Translations under genes and position numbers: made by a program | From: Paraburkholderia nodosa | GTDB lineage: Bacteria; Pseudomonadota; Gammaproteobacteria; Burkholderiales; Burkholderiaceae | DNA length: 64,000 nucleotides | Direction of reading: 5' to 3' | Assembly: GCF_001718195.1 (NCBI RefSeq) | Contig: NZ_MCNV01000028.1 | Span: 28,281 to 92,280, forward strand | Notes under the pieces: generated by a model | Seen by the model: only the letters and a program-made list of their open reading frames with translations | What the model was told of the DNA's origin: nothing | Databases searched by the model: none | Shown here: piece after piece, positions 37,379 through 46,728 of the stretch | Layout of the letters: each line of letters opens with the position of its first letter | How positions within the stretch are numbered: the stretch's first letter is position 1

Positions 37379-39097
37379 TCATGCGAGTCCAAAAGAGACC
37401 GGCTCATCGACTGACGCCGAAATCTCGTCTCTGCATGTCTTGGTAAATAGAAGACCATTGCACCAAACGTGTTCGACACGTCCCCATTCACACGCCGACG
37501 CAGCATCGGGAAAAAAGCCTCGTCCCAGGTGGTTGGCGCTGGTGTTGCACAGCAAGGGAAGGCCTGTGAGCTTCTCGTATTCGATTAGCAGCTGCGCAAC
37601 AGGGTGTTCGGATGACCTTGCAATGGTCTGCAACCGCGCAGAACCGTCGAGATGCACGACGGCAGGTATCTTGTCCCGCCATTCGTCGCGTGTTTGATGA
37701 TCGAACAGCATGTAGGGGTCTGGAGTGCCGGGGAGAAATACAGCAGGCGCCCGGTCTTCAAGACATATAGGTGCCACAGGACGGAAATATTCCCGATGCT
37801 TGACATCGTTGAGAAGAGCCTTCATGCTCGGCGAAGTCGCAGCGGCGAGAATACTTCTCGCCCCAAGTGCTCGTGGGCCCAGCTCGGCGCGTCCGGCAAG
37901 GAAAACGACGGGTCTATTTTCGGCGAGAATATGTGCAAGTTCAGCTAAGGAACAAGGCGACGCAGACCAGCCGGGCACTCGGGTGCCCGTTTTCATTGCG
38001 GGGCCGCTATATACCGACCACTCTAACGGCATGAAGCCCTCGTTCGCGGCTATCGCGCAGCATGCGGTACCGATCGCCGAACCGCTGTCGTTCGGAAAGG
38101 GCGGAATCCAGGTAGCATCGAACAAGCCACTTGTGCGTAATGCACTGTTCCATTTGATATTGAGCCCGCATCCGCCGGATATGCACAGGTTGCGCGGCCC
38201 GGGAATACAATGCTGCCGCAGGGCCTTCTCCATTTCGCGGACGAGTAGGCGTTCAAGGAAAGTATGGAAAGAGGCGAGTACGTCTTCGGGAGGTTTAGCT
38301 TGCAGGTCCGGCACGCATGCGTGGAAGAAATCGCGTATCGCTGCGAGCGATGTACTCGGAAGGTGGAGATTCTGGCGATAGTTTCGCGCGAGTTCTGTGT
38401 CGCCTGCGAAGCGTTCCAGGTAAAGGTGACGAAATATATCAATGATGTCTTCGTCGACTGACCCCAGCGCGATGTACGCCATTAGCTTGCCAGCCACTCC
38501 CAGGTCCCACTCAGCACCCGCCGCCTTTGCGTACGGCCCGAAATGATGTCCGGCCGCTGCATACATTTGACCGATGATGGGGAACAGCTGGTCAATGAGC
38601 CGCACGTCGTCGCGTCCTACATGATACAACCGTGGCACCATGCCGCCATCCCACACTAGGCATAACGCAGGTTGCCCTAGTTGTGCGAATGGACTCGTGC
38701 AGTATGCGGCGGCGACATGGCCGGACACGTGAGGGTAGCTCCTGTATCGATATGACTTGCCGCCGATCAGCAGCCCAGTGCCGTCGACCGAAGCCAGAAG
38801 ATCGCCGTTTCTTCGTTCCGTATAGGGGGCACCCTCGAGGACGATTGGGGTGGGGCCGCTCAGCGCCTGGAACTTTGACGTCACTTCGCCGTCCCAGCCG
38901 TCTATCACAAATTCGTCGATGTCGTCTGTCTGTAGACCGTGCTCGGCTAATGCGGTTTCAATTGCATCGAGGTTCCATATAGCGTGATATCTCGGATTGT
39001 TGTCCCGCTTCTCCTGTTCGATGCAAAAAAGGAGCTTTCCATCTTCGACAACGGCGATCGCTCCGTCGTGTGTCAGCTTGAGGCCACAGATGCGCAT
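37379..39097 (-). CDS. nodU: Nod-factor 6-O-carbamoyltransferase NodU
   Basis: Carbamoyltransferase of the NodU/TobZ family, 572 residues, adding a carbamoyl group to the non-reducing end of the Nod factor. The start at 39097 (MRICGLKLTHDGAIAVVEDG) is the family start; the frame is open further but that part overlaps nodS. The Kae1-like domain has HDGA, the HVSGHVAAAYCTSPF block and CLVWDGGM. The C-terminal YrdC-like part carries ELGPRALGARSILAAAT and FRPVAPICLEDRAP. The gap after nodS is only 13 bp. Confidence 0.93.
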   Translation of the reverse strand: MRICGLKLTHDGAIAVVEDGKLLFCIEQEKRDNNPRYHAIWNLDAIETALAEHGLQTDDIDEFVIDGWDGEVTSKFQALSGPTPIVLEGAPYTERRNGDLLASVDGTGLLIGGKSYRYRSYPHVSGHVAAAYCTSPFAQLGQPALCLVWDGGMVPRLYHVGRDDVRLIDQLFPIIGQMYAAAGHHFGPYAKAAGAEWDLGVAGKLMAYIALGSVDEDIIDIFRHLYLERFAGDTELARNYRQNLHLPSTSLAAIRDFFHACVPDLQAKPPEDVLASFHTFLERLLVREMEKALRQHCIPGPRNLCISGGCGLNIKWNSALRTSGLFDATWIPPFPNDSGSAIGTACCAIAANEGFMPLEWSVYSGPAMKTGTRVPGWSASPCSLAELAHILAENRPVVFLAGRAELGPRALGARSILAAATSPSMKALLNDVKHREYFRPVAPICLEDRAPAVFLPGTPDPYMLFDHQTRDEWRDKIPAVVHLDGSARLQTIARSSEHPVAQLLIEYEKLTGLPLLCNTSANHLGRGFFPDAASACEWGRVEHVWCNGLLFTKTCRDEISASVDEPVSFGLA

Positions 39098-39110
39098 GGT
39101 ATCTTTCACC

Positions 39111-39740
39111 CTAGCGAGGTAAATCTGATTGATGGGAAAAATGCACTGCGTTCTGGAAGCGTGCGAGCAGGCAATCCTCGTTGGACGACTGGCCGACGCA
39201 CTCGACTCGCTCAATCTCGGTGAACCGTTCGTTTAGCATCTTCAGCACCGTTTCGGCACCAGCAATATGTCCCCAGCGTCGACAATTGGCGTCACGTGCT
39301 GAACCGAATATCAACTGGCCCTCAGGCGCGAGTACGCATGCCAGATTGCGGATAGCATCTCGCACTTCGGCGATGTCGGCGAGATAGTAGAAAACCTCCG
39401 CGACTACGATCAGTTCGAACCGCTCTGCGCTAGAAAAGTGCTGGACGTCTGCAACGATCCAGTTCACGTTCGGCGGGTAATTTAAGCGCTTGCGTGTTCT
39501 CGCAAGCGCTTGCGGCATCACATCCATCACGGTGAGCCGCCCACAGTATGGCGCCAATTTCTCTGTGAACGCGCCCCCCGCACAACCAACCTCAAGGGCA
39601 TGGGCAACGGGGCCTTTAGAGAGGGATAATCGAAGCATGTGCATATGACGCTCATGCTCGAACGGATTACTGTCCAGTTGCCACGGGTCGTCCGCGTCCA
39701 ACTCCCGTCGCAGCAAGTCAAAATGCGTTACGGTTTTCAA
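39111..39740 (-). CDS. nodS: Nod-factor N-methyltransferase NodS
   Basis: SAM-dependent methyltransferase of 209 residues that N-methylates the deacetylated glucosamine of the Nod-factor backbone. The N-terminal DLLRRELDADDPWQLDSNPF is characteristic of NodS; motif I is ALEVGCAGGAFTEKLAPYC, then LTVMDVMPQALARTRKR, and WIVADVQHF and ELIVVAEVFYYL complete the fold. It sits in the order nodA-nodS-nodU. Confidence 0.93.
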   Translation of the reverse strand: MKTVTHFDLLRRELDADDPWQLDSNPFEHERHMHMLRLSLSKGPVAHALEVGCAGGAFTEKLAPYCGRLTVMDVMPQALARTRKRLNYPPNVNWIVADVQHFSSAERFELIVVAEVFYYLADIAEVRDAIRNLACVLAPEGQLIFGSARDANCRRWGHIAGAETVLKMLNERFTEIERVECVGQSSNEDCLLARFQNAVHFSHQSDLPR

Positions 39741-39825
39741 TTTAGTTACCCGAGAGTGTGCGTTCTAATCTCGTTGCAGGACAGATCGAGCCGCTGACCG
39801 CATGTCCGGTACAGATGCAGGCGAG

Positions 39826-40416
39826 TCATAGCTCAGGGCCATTGCGTTCGATTTCAGTCCCGTGCGGCCACTCACTCATAGCCCTATCAATTGGCAAAAT
39901 CACCGCCAGTACATCTTCAACACGTGTTGCCGGCAAATCGAGGTGAACGTTGGGAAGCGTTGAACGGACGCGAACTCCTGGAATGATCGTTCCCATTCCA
40001 TGTCGACACAACCTCGTGAAGTGGTTCTTCAAAGCATGGCGGACGGTGCCAAATGCGAATGGCACGCGAAGCCCCTGCAATACAGGATACATCGCGCGAA
40101 TGGATTGGCTAATTCCGAGCCCCTCGAGGTCTGGCCGCACTCCATACAGACCCAGTTCCGCCACCAGCACATCGGTTGTGCCAACCTTGATGAAGCGGCG
40201 CAACGAACCCATGTGCGCCGCCACACCTTGCGAATCGTAGGCAATTGCGCGGAGTTCGGGCCTCGCCCCGGCCCAACTTCGACCGCCATCGAACGGCTTA
40301 GCATTGAACGGTCCGGTCGGGCCATACGTCGTCCGAAAAAACTGGGCCAATTCGAGATGATCGGAAAGCTGGAGCTCATTTTCCCAGCACAGTTTCCACT
40401 GCACCTTTGAAGACAT
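39826..40416 (-). CDS. nodA: Nod-factor acyltransferase NodA
   Basis: N-acyltransferase of 196 residues that attaches a fatty acyl chain to the free amine of the chito-oligosaccharide made by NodC and deacetylated by NodB. The beginning SSKVQWKLCWENELQLSDHL-E and the blocks FRTTYGPTGPFNAKPF, SWAGARPELRAIAYDS, VLVAELGLYGVRPDLEGLGI and RLCRHGMGTIIPGVRV are diagnostic. It follows nodH by about 160 bp, not nodB as in many alpha-rhizobia; this order is typical of Mimosa beta-rhizobia. Confidence 0.95.
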   Translation of the reverse strand: MSSKVQWKLCWENELQLSDHLELAQFFRTTYGPTGPFNAKPFDGGRSWAGARPELRAIAYDSQGVAAHMGSLRRFIKVGTTDVLVAELGLYGVRPDLEGLGISQSIRAMYPVLQGLRVPFAFGTVRHALKNHFTRLCRHGMGTIIPGVRVRSTLPNVHLDLPATRVEDVLAVILPIDRAMSEWPHGTEIERNGPEL

Positions 40417-40579
40417 GGAAAGATACCTTGTTCAATTGCGTCTACGCGCAACCAGTGGCGTGCGATTACCCAGGAGGTGGAAGCCTCGCGTTCGGGATGT
40501 TGCGCCAGTAGGGAACGCAAGATCGTAAAATTAGTCTTTCGATAGCAGACTTGTTTGAAGGATAGATTTGGTGCTGCTT

Positions 40580-41377
40580 CTATGGAAATGAACATGGGCG
40601 AACATGGATCCTGCCATTACAGGAAAGTCCACCTCTCGCTGTTTCAAAAAATCTCTCATGCTTCCCGCCACTGAAGTGACATTTCAACTCGTCGAAGTTG
40701 AGTACGGTCTGCTCCAGAGGCCGTACTTCCTGCCTTTGAAGAACTGTCCTGTGAGAGCAGGGATGCATGGAAGTCCCAAGGTACGTCTGTACCGCTTCCA
40801 TGCATCCGGCGGGATCATCGAGGAGGTTTTCATAGTCTATTGAAAGCAGATTCTCTGGCGCGAAAGAGTCGACGACTTGACGATGAAAATCGTCTGCAGC
40901 TTTGAAGTAGGCTTCGCATAATTCAATGGTCAACGCGACCTGAGGAGGCGGAGCTGATCCATTGTCCGAACCGTACTTCAGCCATTCACCACTTTGTCTC
41001 GCTTGCACCAGAGATCGCAGCGATTCCAGCGTATTCCTGCGGACTACAAGCATTGCCTTCAGGCATGGCCACCGTGCCAATTCCTCAAAGAATCCTGGGC
41101 GTTCCAGAAATTGCGGCTGATTGATCTTGCAACCGATATGCGTGGCGTGTGCCTTTCCCTTTTGGACCGGATAGCGAAGATAGGCAAGCTCGAGAAGTTC
41201 CAGATTGCTGCACCTGAGCCGGTTGGTATCAGGCCAATTGGTGTCATAGGTGTTGAGCAACTCGCCATTGCTCAAGACGCTCGGATGAGCATTCAGCAGT
41301 TCTTCCAGATAGTGAGTGCCGGTTCTGGGCATCCCGAGAATCACGAATGGCTGAGTTTTCGGCATCAAGTGGGTCAT
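40580..41377 (-). CDS. nodH: Nod-factor sulfotransferase NodH
   Basis: PAPS-dependent sulfotransferase of about 265 residues that sulfates the reducing end of the Nod factor. The 5'-phosphosulfate loop is GMPRTGTHYLEELL and the 3'-phosphate block is MLVVRRNTLESLRSLVQAR; SNGELLNTYDTNWPD is typical of NodH. The family starts MTHxxPxxQPF, which supports the ATG at 41377 (MTHLMPKTQPF); the frame stays open to 41539 but would overlap nodJ. An ATG at 41386 is a close alternative. No strong Shine-Dalgarno is visible. Confidence 0.92.
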   Translation of the reverse strand: MTHLMPKTQPFVILGMPRTGTHYLEELLNAHPSVLSNGELLNTYDTNWPDTNRLRCSNLELLELAYLRYPVQKGKAHATHIGCKINQPQFLERPGFFEELARWPCLKAMLVVRRNTLESLRSLVQARQSGEWLKYGSDNGSAPPPQVALTIELCEAYFKAADDFHRQVVDSFAPENLLSIDYENLLDDPAGCMEAVQTYLGTSMHPCSHRTVLQRQEVRPLEQTVLNFDELKCHFSGGKHERFFETARGGLSCNGRIHVRPCSFP

Positions 41378-41472
41378 GGCGTGCATTTCATTAGGTTGAA
41401 AGCGGTGGTTCGGGTGTAGCCCCAGTCTGACGCTTGTCACAAGACTGCTGCTGAGGCGCAACGCCGTCGGCA

Positions 41473-42264
41473 TCAAGACATCAGCCGGTGGCGGACCAGT
41501 GTCGCAGACAGGAAGAACGGCAGTATTGTGTAGACACAAAGCACGCCCAGATGCAGCCCCATTCCGCCGACCGGACGTGCAAGCATCGCCGGACGGATCA
41601 ATTCAACGGAGTGGGCAAGCGGCAGGAACTGTGCAAGGTCTTGAAGCGCGCCGGGCAGTTGGCCCACAGGGAAGACGACACCACTCAGGAACAACATGGG
41701 CGTAAGCACAAGCGTCTGGTAGAAAACGAAATAGTCATAACTCGGCGCGATCGCAACGAGTACCATTGCCACGCTCGCGAAAGCGAGGCCAGTCAGAAAA
41801 ACGACAGGGATCACAGATACGATGCTCGAAAACGCCGCGTAACCGAGCGTCGCCGCAACTACCATCACGGCGGAGCCCGCGAGAAGGGCTTTTGTAGCGG
41901 CCCATGCCAATTCGCCAAGAATGACATCGCCAATTGTTAGTTGGGTACAGAGCACGGCTTCCCACATGCGCTGAACTTGCATGCGAGCGAAGGCAGCGTA
42001 AATCGTTTCGAAAGTCGCTGAGGTCATGGCGCTTGTCGCAACCATTCCAGCCGCCAGGAATGCAATGTAAGGAGTGCCATCGATGTGACCTATCATTATT
42101 CCGACGCCGAAGCCGAGACCGAACAAGTACATCATCGGGTCAGCCAGGTTGCCGAGAAGGGAGATAAGTGCCGCTTTTCTCCACGCCAGATAATTGCGCC
42201 GCCATACTGTGCGCCAGTTCCAGGCGTTGCCGGGTAGAGTAATCAAAAACACTTCGCGCATCAT
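41473..42264 (-). CDS. nodJ: Nod-factor export ABC permease NodJ
   Basis: ABC-2 type inner-membrane permease of 263 residues with six predicted membrane segments. The NodJ pattern is clear: VWRRNYLAWRKAALISLLGN, LADPMMYLFGLGFGVG, TFETIYAAFARMQVQRMWEA and LFLSGVVFPVGQLPGALQ. With the NodI ATPase it exports Nod factors. The nodI stop and the nodJ ATG are directly adjacent, so translation is coupled. Confidence 0.94.
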   Translation of the reverse strand: MMREVFLITLPGNAWNWRTVWRRNYLAWRKAALISLLGNLADPMMYLFGLGFGVGIMIGHIDGTPYIAFLAAGMVATSAMTSATFETIYAAFARMQVQRMWEAVLCTQLTIGDVILGELAWAATKALLAGSAVMVVAATLGYAAFSSIVSVIPVVFLTGLAFASVAMVLVAIAPSYDYFVFYQTLVLTPMLFLSGVVFPVGQLPGALQDLAQFLPLAHSVELIRPAMLARPVGGMGLHLGVLCVYTILPFFLSATLVRHRLMS

Positions 42265-43179
42265 TCAATCCTTCATTTCTCGTCCGGTCAGCCGAAGAAA
42301 AACGTCCTCCAGGTTCGCGGGACGTTGCACAATACGCAGACCGTTACGCTCACGCAGTCGCGCGCATACATGTTGTGGATCGGCCGTGTAGCAGAAGAGT
42401 GCATCACCGCTAACCTCTGTACGCTGCGCAAACGGCATGAGCAGCGCTTTGAGTTCATGTGGGTTGCCGCCGTATATCTCGATAACGTGACTTCCAATCT
42501 GCTCCTGGATTAATGCATTAGGTGCACCCTCAGCAATGCTGCGTCCCCTGTCGATTACACATAGCCGATCGCACAATCGCTCTGCCTCTTCCATGAAATG
42601 GGTAGTGAGAAGAATTGTTTTGCCGCGTGCGAGTAAACAGCGCAAACGATCCCAGATGAGGTGGCGCGCATGCGGATCTAGCCCGGTTGCCGGTTCGTCC
42701 ATGACAATAAGTTGCGGATCGTTGATGAGCGCGCGTGCAATGGTTAGGCGGCGCTTCATCCCGCCCGATAACTCTGTGACGCGTGCGTGAGCCCTGTCCT
42801 CAAGACGTGCGAAGTGCAGCAAGGATGGAACGACCGCCTCGATTTCGCCTTTGCTCATCCCAAAGTAGCGCCCGAAGAGTTTCAGGTTCTCGCTCACACT
42901 AAAACCTGGCTCCAAGTTGTCGAATTGCGGAACGACACCAATGCGCCTCCGCGCCAGGCGTGCCCGCGCTGGCACCGGTTCTCCGAGGACGGTAATCACG
43001 CCTGCGTCAGGCAGCGCCATACCCAGCACCATTCGCGTGGTAGTGCTTTTGCCGGCACCATTAGGCCCGAGCAGACCGAAGCACTCGCCCGGCTCTACAC
43101 GGAAGGACAATCCGTCGACGGCAAGCTTACCGCCATAAGATTTCCTTACGCTGGAGAAGGTGATCGCTGCATTAGACAT
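42265..43179 (-). CDS. nodI: Nod-factor export ABC ATPase NodI
   Basis: ABC-2 type ATPase of 304 residues. Walker A is LLGPNGAGKST, the Q-loop follows in VVPQFDNLEPGFSV, the signature is VTELSGGMKRRLTIARALIN and Walker B is LIVMDEPATGLDP, then TTHFMEEAERLCDRL. The start MSNAAITFSSVRKSYGGKLA at 43179 is chosen; the frame is open back to 43242, but those residues are foreign to the family. It lies 62 bp after nodC and partners NodJ. Confidence 0.94.
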   Translation of the reverse strand: MSNAAITFSSVRKSYGGKLAVDGLSFRVEPGECFGLLGPNGAGKSTTTRMVLGMALPDAGVITVLGEPVPARARLARRRIGVVPQFDNLEPGFSVSENLKLFGRYFGMSKGEIEAVVPSLLHFARLEDRAHARVTELSGGMKRRLTIARALINDPQLIVMDEPATGLDPHARHLIWDRLRCLLARGKTILLTTHFMEEAERLCDRLCVIDRGRSIAEGAPNALIQEQIGSHVIEIYGGNPHELKALLMPFAQRTEVSGDALFCYTADPQHVCARLRERNGLRIVQRPANLEDVFLRLTGREMKD

Positions 43180-43241
43180 GGAGCCGGAAATGTATACAGA
43201 CCACTGTTTAAGGAAGATTCCGTAGCGCGCGATGCTACGCA

Positions 43242-44480
43242 TTACTCGCTTTTGGGAACATGGTGCTCGTCGCGGTCTTGGACGGCAGAACTGCGGGAGA
43301 GCCAGTCACTGTTGTCCAATGTACATAGAGCGTATGCCTTTACAGGAAGCAGGAGCAAAAGATTTATGAGTGTGTGCACTGAAAATCCGAGAAATCGAAG
43401 CTCGCGAGCGCGAATGGCCGCAACGGAGCAACGGACCATCGTCATTGAAGCAATAACGAAGCATGCCTGCCAAGGAGCAGTGGCTGTGAGCGCGATCTGC
43501 AGAAAGCCAGAGATCATTGAAATGGCCAGCAGCAGAGAGCCAATGTTCTGCGCTACCACATCAAGAGTTAGGTAGCGGTCAAGACGAGGCAAAAGGCGAA
43601 GGGCGAGCAGCGTGTCGCGATAGGTACTGCGCGCCCAGCGCAGTTGCTGGCGCAGGTATGGTCGCAGCCTATCCGGAACCACGGTCGCGGCGACTGCATC
43701 TCGAACGTACTCCGTCCGATAGCCCGCCGCGAGCATCAGAATTGTCAGATGGCGGTCTTCGCCGAAATCGCTGCGCTTGCCCCGGAACATTTGCGTTTCG
43801 TACTGGTCCAGCAGCAGCAGAAGCGCTGTGCGCCGGTATATTGCACACGGTCCGCAGCAGCACATCACGGCGCCAAAGCGAGCTTGCGCCGCGCGCTCCT
43901 CGTTGCACGCAAGCCAGTATTCCATATCGATCAGGCGGGTCAGCCACGTGTCGCTGCGATTGCTGGCTACCAATTGACCCATGGCTGCACCGACCGATGG
44001 GTCGCTCATTGTCAGCACGAGTTTCTTTACTGCGTCCGGCGCCAGAGTGGTGTCGGAATCTACGTTAAGTATGAGATCTGAGGTCGAAGAACGTATCGCG
44101 GCGATTTGCGCTTTACGCTTTCCCACATTCTGTGGAAGAAGCAGTACCTTGAATCGCGGATCATGCTCGTGCTCCCGATACACCACGTTCAACGCATCGC
44201 GGTTGGCGGATCCATCATCGACTACGTGAACCTTGATAGCGCCCGCGTAATCCTGGGCGCCAATCGAGTCGAGACACGCCCGCAGCGTTTCGGGGTTTTC
44301 GTTAAAGCACGGGACGATGACGTCGATGTCCGGCAAATACTCTATGTCGAATACCTTGATGCATGCAGGTGGGCCGCCGCTAGTCGGTAGAGTGTGAAGA
44401 ACCTGCGCGCTTTTATAGATGGCCGAAAGTGACGCGTATAGTAGGACAGATGTCGTGTTGATTGCGGCAGGAATGTTCAT
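43242..44480 (-). CDS. nodC: Chitin-oligosaccharide synthase NodC
   Basis: GT2-family N-acetylglucosaminyltransferase of 412 residues that makes the Nod-factor backbone. It has an N-terminal membrane segment, the DDG/DSD aspartates (HVVDDGSANRDAL, LILNVDSDTTLAPDA), CGPCAIYRR, the catalytic GEDRHLT and the processivity motif QLRWARS, then a cluster of C-terminal membrane helices. It is separated from nodB by an unusually long 429 bp but shares its orientation and presumably its nod-box transcript. Confidence 0.95.
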   Translation of the reverse strand: MNIPAAINTTSVLLYASLSAIYKSAQVLHTLPTSGGPPACIKVFDIEYLPDIDVIVPCFNENPETLRACLDSIGAQDYAGAIKVHVVDDGSANRDALNVVYREHEHDPRFKVLLLPQNVGKRKAQIAAIRSSTSDLILNVDSDTTLAPDAVKKLVLTMSDPSVGAAMGQLVASNRSDTWLTRLIDMEYWLACNEERAAQARFGAVMCCCGPCAIYRRTALLLLLDQYETQMFRGKRSDFGEDRHLTILMLAAGYRTEYVRDAVAATVVPDRLRPYLRQQLRWARSTYRDTLLALRLLPRLDRYLTLDVVAQNIGSLLLAISMISGFLQIALTATAPWQACFVIASMTMVRCSVAAIRARELRFLGFSVHTLINLLLLLPVKAYALCTLDNSDWLSRSSAVQDRDEHHVPKSE

Positions 44481-44909
44481 CGGGTCAGTGTGCTAGGAGA
44501 CGTTGGGATTCTCAGTACAGGCCTGCCGTGAGCGATGGCGCGGGAGTCAGGCGCGGTAATACCATCCAGGTTCATGCATGATTCGAGGGGCAATTATTCT
44601 CGTGCCTGTAGAGTTGACGTTTCTCCATGGGGCAGGAAAGACGCTGTTGTGGCGTACGAGAGAAATTTCCAGTAACGCACCTCATGGTAGCGAGGTCGCC
44701 CAGGACGCTTCCATCGGTATCGGCTGAAAGTCAGATCAGCCAACGCCTGCTTCTGGGTCAGTATTTCCTTAGTTCTATCCATGATCGTCCGCGCGCGGAC
44801 CACGCGCATACTTGAAGCTGTTGGTGAAACGTCTCTAGGGGAGCATATCGTCCACTTGTCGACCAGCTTGGGGTCAGAGATACTCGTAAAGCGAGATTTT
44901 CCGTTGAAC
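44481..44909. other. Long nodB-nodC spacer
   Basis: 429 bp between two genes that are usually adjacent. A 62-codon minus-strand frame (44594-44782, MDRTKEILTQKQALADLTFS) is open but has no recognisable domain. I see no second nod box. It may carry an RNA-level control element or simply be a relic of rearrangement. Confidence 0.4.
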
Positions 44910-45575
44910 TTACGGAAGTGAACCGATGACGAAGCCCCTTTTCTTCAATCCTGGAATCAGGCGTGATAGTGCAATGACAGTCTGCGCGCGCGAAGCATCG
45001 CGATGATGCAAGTCGCACTCTTCGGGAGGAGCCCCGTCGTGCAGTAATACGATCGAGCCGGGCAGCACTGATGCCAATACGGAATCGACAATCGCCTCGG
45101 CGCCCGGACGGGACCAGTCTCGTGGATCTACCGACCAGTGGAGTGGCATTAGTCCCGATTTCATGGATTCGGCGATAACGTCGTTCGTCCATTTGCCATA
45201 TGGCGCACGCATATATCGCACCCCTGCCGCTGGACAAGCACGCTGGATAAGCGCGTTCGCTTCTGCTATCTCGTGCCGTATCTGATCTGGCTCACATTTC
45301 GACAAATCCCGATGGGAGAGACTGTGATTCGCGACATCGTGGCCTTCGGAAACCATGCGCCGGATAAGTTCCGGATACTCCGCCGCGTAGGCACCGAGTA
45401 CGCAGAAGGTTGCCGGTACCTGTTGCCGCGCCAGCAGATCTAGTACTTTCGGCGTCCATATCGGGTGCGGTCCGTCGTCAAAGGTAAGGTAAACCTTACG
45501 CTCACCGTTACGCTTACGCTCGTTTAGCACTTCCGCAATAAATTGCGGCATTTCCCAATCGCTGAGTCTTCTCAT
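44910..45575 (-). CDS. nodB: Chitooligosaccharide deacetylase NodB
   Basis: Carbohydrate esterase family 4 deacetylase of 221 residues, removing the N-acetyl group from the non-reducing end of the oligosaccharide. The NodB-homology motifs are complete: TFDDGPHP (MT1), NHSLSHRDLS (MT2, His-x3-His metal ligands), RYMRAPYGKW (MT3), HWSVDPRDWSRPG (MT4) and IVLLHDG (MT5). It is the first gene of the nod operon, about 190 bp downstream of the nod box. Confidence 0.95.
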   Translation of the reverse strand: MRRLSDWEMPQFIAEVLNERKRNGERKVYLTFDDGPHPIWTPKVLDLLARQQVPATFCVLGAYAAEYPELIRRMVSEGHDVANHSLSHRDLSKCEPDQIRHEIAEANALIQRACPAAGVRYMRAPYGKWTNDVIAESMKSGLMPLHWSVDPRDWSRPGAEAIVDSVLASVLPGSIVLLHDGAPPEECDLHHRDASRAQTVIALSRLIPGLKKRGFVIGSLP

Positions 45576-45765
45576 GGTCTTTCACTCATCTTTTGATGAG
45601 TCACCGTCTACCCTGGAACCGTCCCCAGTCGCAACGCGAAATGCGGCGTAGCAGATCAATATCTGGGAGTTGATGTCGAGTGTCGTTCAGTAGAACGACA
45701 TGAATACTCATATTAATGACTTGCATGTCAAGCTGAATTGCCGTAACTTTGCGGTACCTCAATAA

Positions 45766-45811
45766 ATTTGTACAATCGATTGTTTCGATATGTGTCATCC
45801 ATAACGCGGAT
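45766..45811 (-). promoter_or_regulatory. nod box upstream of nodB
   Basis: On the minus strand the site begins ATCCGCGTTATGGATG and, after seven bases, carries the core ATCGAAACAATCGAT (ATC-N9-GAT) followed by TGTACAAAT. This matches the long nod-box consensus that binds NodD. It points to nodB and ends about 190 bp before it. It also lies directly in front of nodD, with only 8 bp to the nodD ATG, so NodD bound here should affect its own expression. Confidence 0.92.
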
Positions 45812-45819
45812 AATTAAAG

Positions 45820-46728
45820 ATGCGCTTCAAAGGCCTCGATCTGAATCTTCTCGTCGCGTTGGACGCATTGATGGCGAAGCGTAACGTCACGCTCGCGGCA
45901 CGCGACATCAATTTGAGTCAGCCTGCCATGAGCGCAGCGGTGTCGCGGTTGCGAGACTATTTTCGCGACGACCTCTTCGTGATGAGAGGCCGAGAATTCG
46001 TGCCCACATCACGAGCGATAGAGCTTGCCGGACCGGTGCGGGAGGCTCTATCGCATATCCAGCTTTCCATCATCTCGCGCGACGTTTTCCAGCCGGCCAA
46101 GTCGGATCGCCGGTTCAGGGTCTGCCTATCTGATTTCATGACGCTCGTCTATTTCCAGAAGGTCATTAAGCGCGTTGCACGCGAAGCTCCCGCGGTCAGT
46201 TTCGAATTGCTTTTCCCAGATGACGAGCCTGGGGATTTGCTGCGGCGTGGCGACGTCGATTTTTTGATTCTGCCCGATCTATTCCTGCCGGATACTCACC
46301 CGAAAGCGCCGCTCTTCGACGAGAAGCTTGTGTGTGTCGGCTGTCCTGCCAACAAGCAGTTGTCGGAGCAGCTTCCGCTCGACCGGTATATGTCCATGGG
46401 ACACGTGACGGTGAGGTTCGGGCGGGCACGCAGGCCTTCGATCGAAGAGTTTTTCCTACTGGATCTCGGTCTCAAACGGCGCGAAGAGGTCGTCGTCCCG
46501 ACCTTTCACCTCATTCCGTCGGTGCTAACGGGTACCCGTCGCATTGCGACGATCCCTTTGAGGCTCGCTAGGCATCTCGGGGAAGCCTCTCCTCTGCGGA
46601 TCGCCGAAGTACCGCTTCCGCTATCGACTTTTACTGAGGCTATCCAATGGCCTGCGCTGCATAGCGGTGATCCTGCAAGTATCTGGATGCGCGAGCTATT
46701 GCTGGAGGAGGCGCAAAGTCTTGCGTAG
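45820..46728 (+). CDS. nodD: LysR-type nodulation regulator NodD
   Basis: Flavonoid-responsive activator of 302 residues. The helix-turn-helix at the N-terminus (MRFKGLDLNLLVALDALMAK, LAARDINLSQPAMSAAVSRL) is nearly invariant in NodD proteins. The effector domain contains the typical RVCLSDFMTLVYF and GDVDFLILPDLF. Start fixed by the family N-terminus. It is divergent from nodB, and its 3' end overlaps the end of the convergent ATP-grasp gene by 33 bp. Confidence 0.95.
   Translation: MRFKGLDLNLLVALDALMAKRNVTLAARDINLSQPAMSAAVSRLRDYFRDDLFVMRGREFVPTSRAIELAGPVREALSHIQLSIISRDVFQPAKSDRRFRVCLSDFMTLVYFQKVIKRVAREAPAVSFELLFPDDEPGDLLRRGDVDFLILPDLFLPDTHPKAPLFDEKLVCVGCPANKQLSEQLPLDRYMSMGHVTVRFGRARRPSIEEFFLLDLGLKRREEVVVPTFHLIPSVLTGTRRIATIPLRLARHLGEASPLRIAEVPLPLSTFTEAIQWPALHSGDPASIWMRELLLEEAQSLA

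Noticed and set aside
37725..38381. Plus-strand open frame of 218 codons opposite nodU
   Set aside because: Antisense to nodU, with no domain and no ribosome site.
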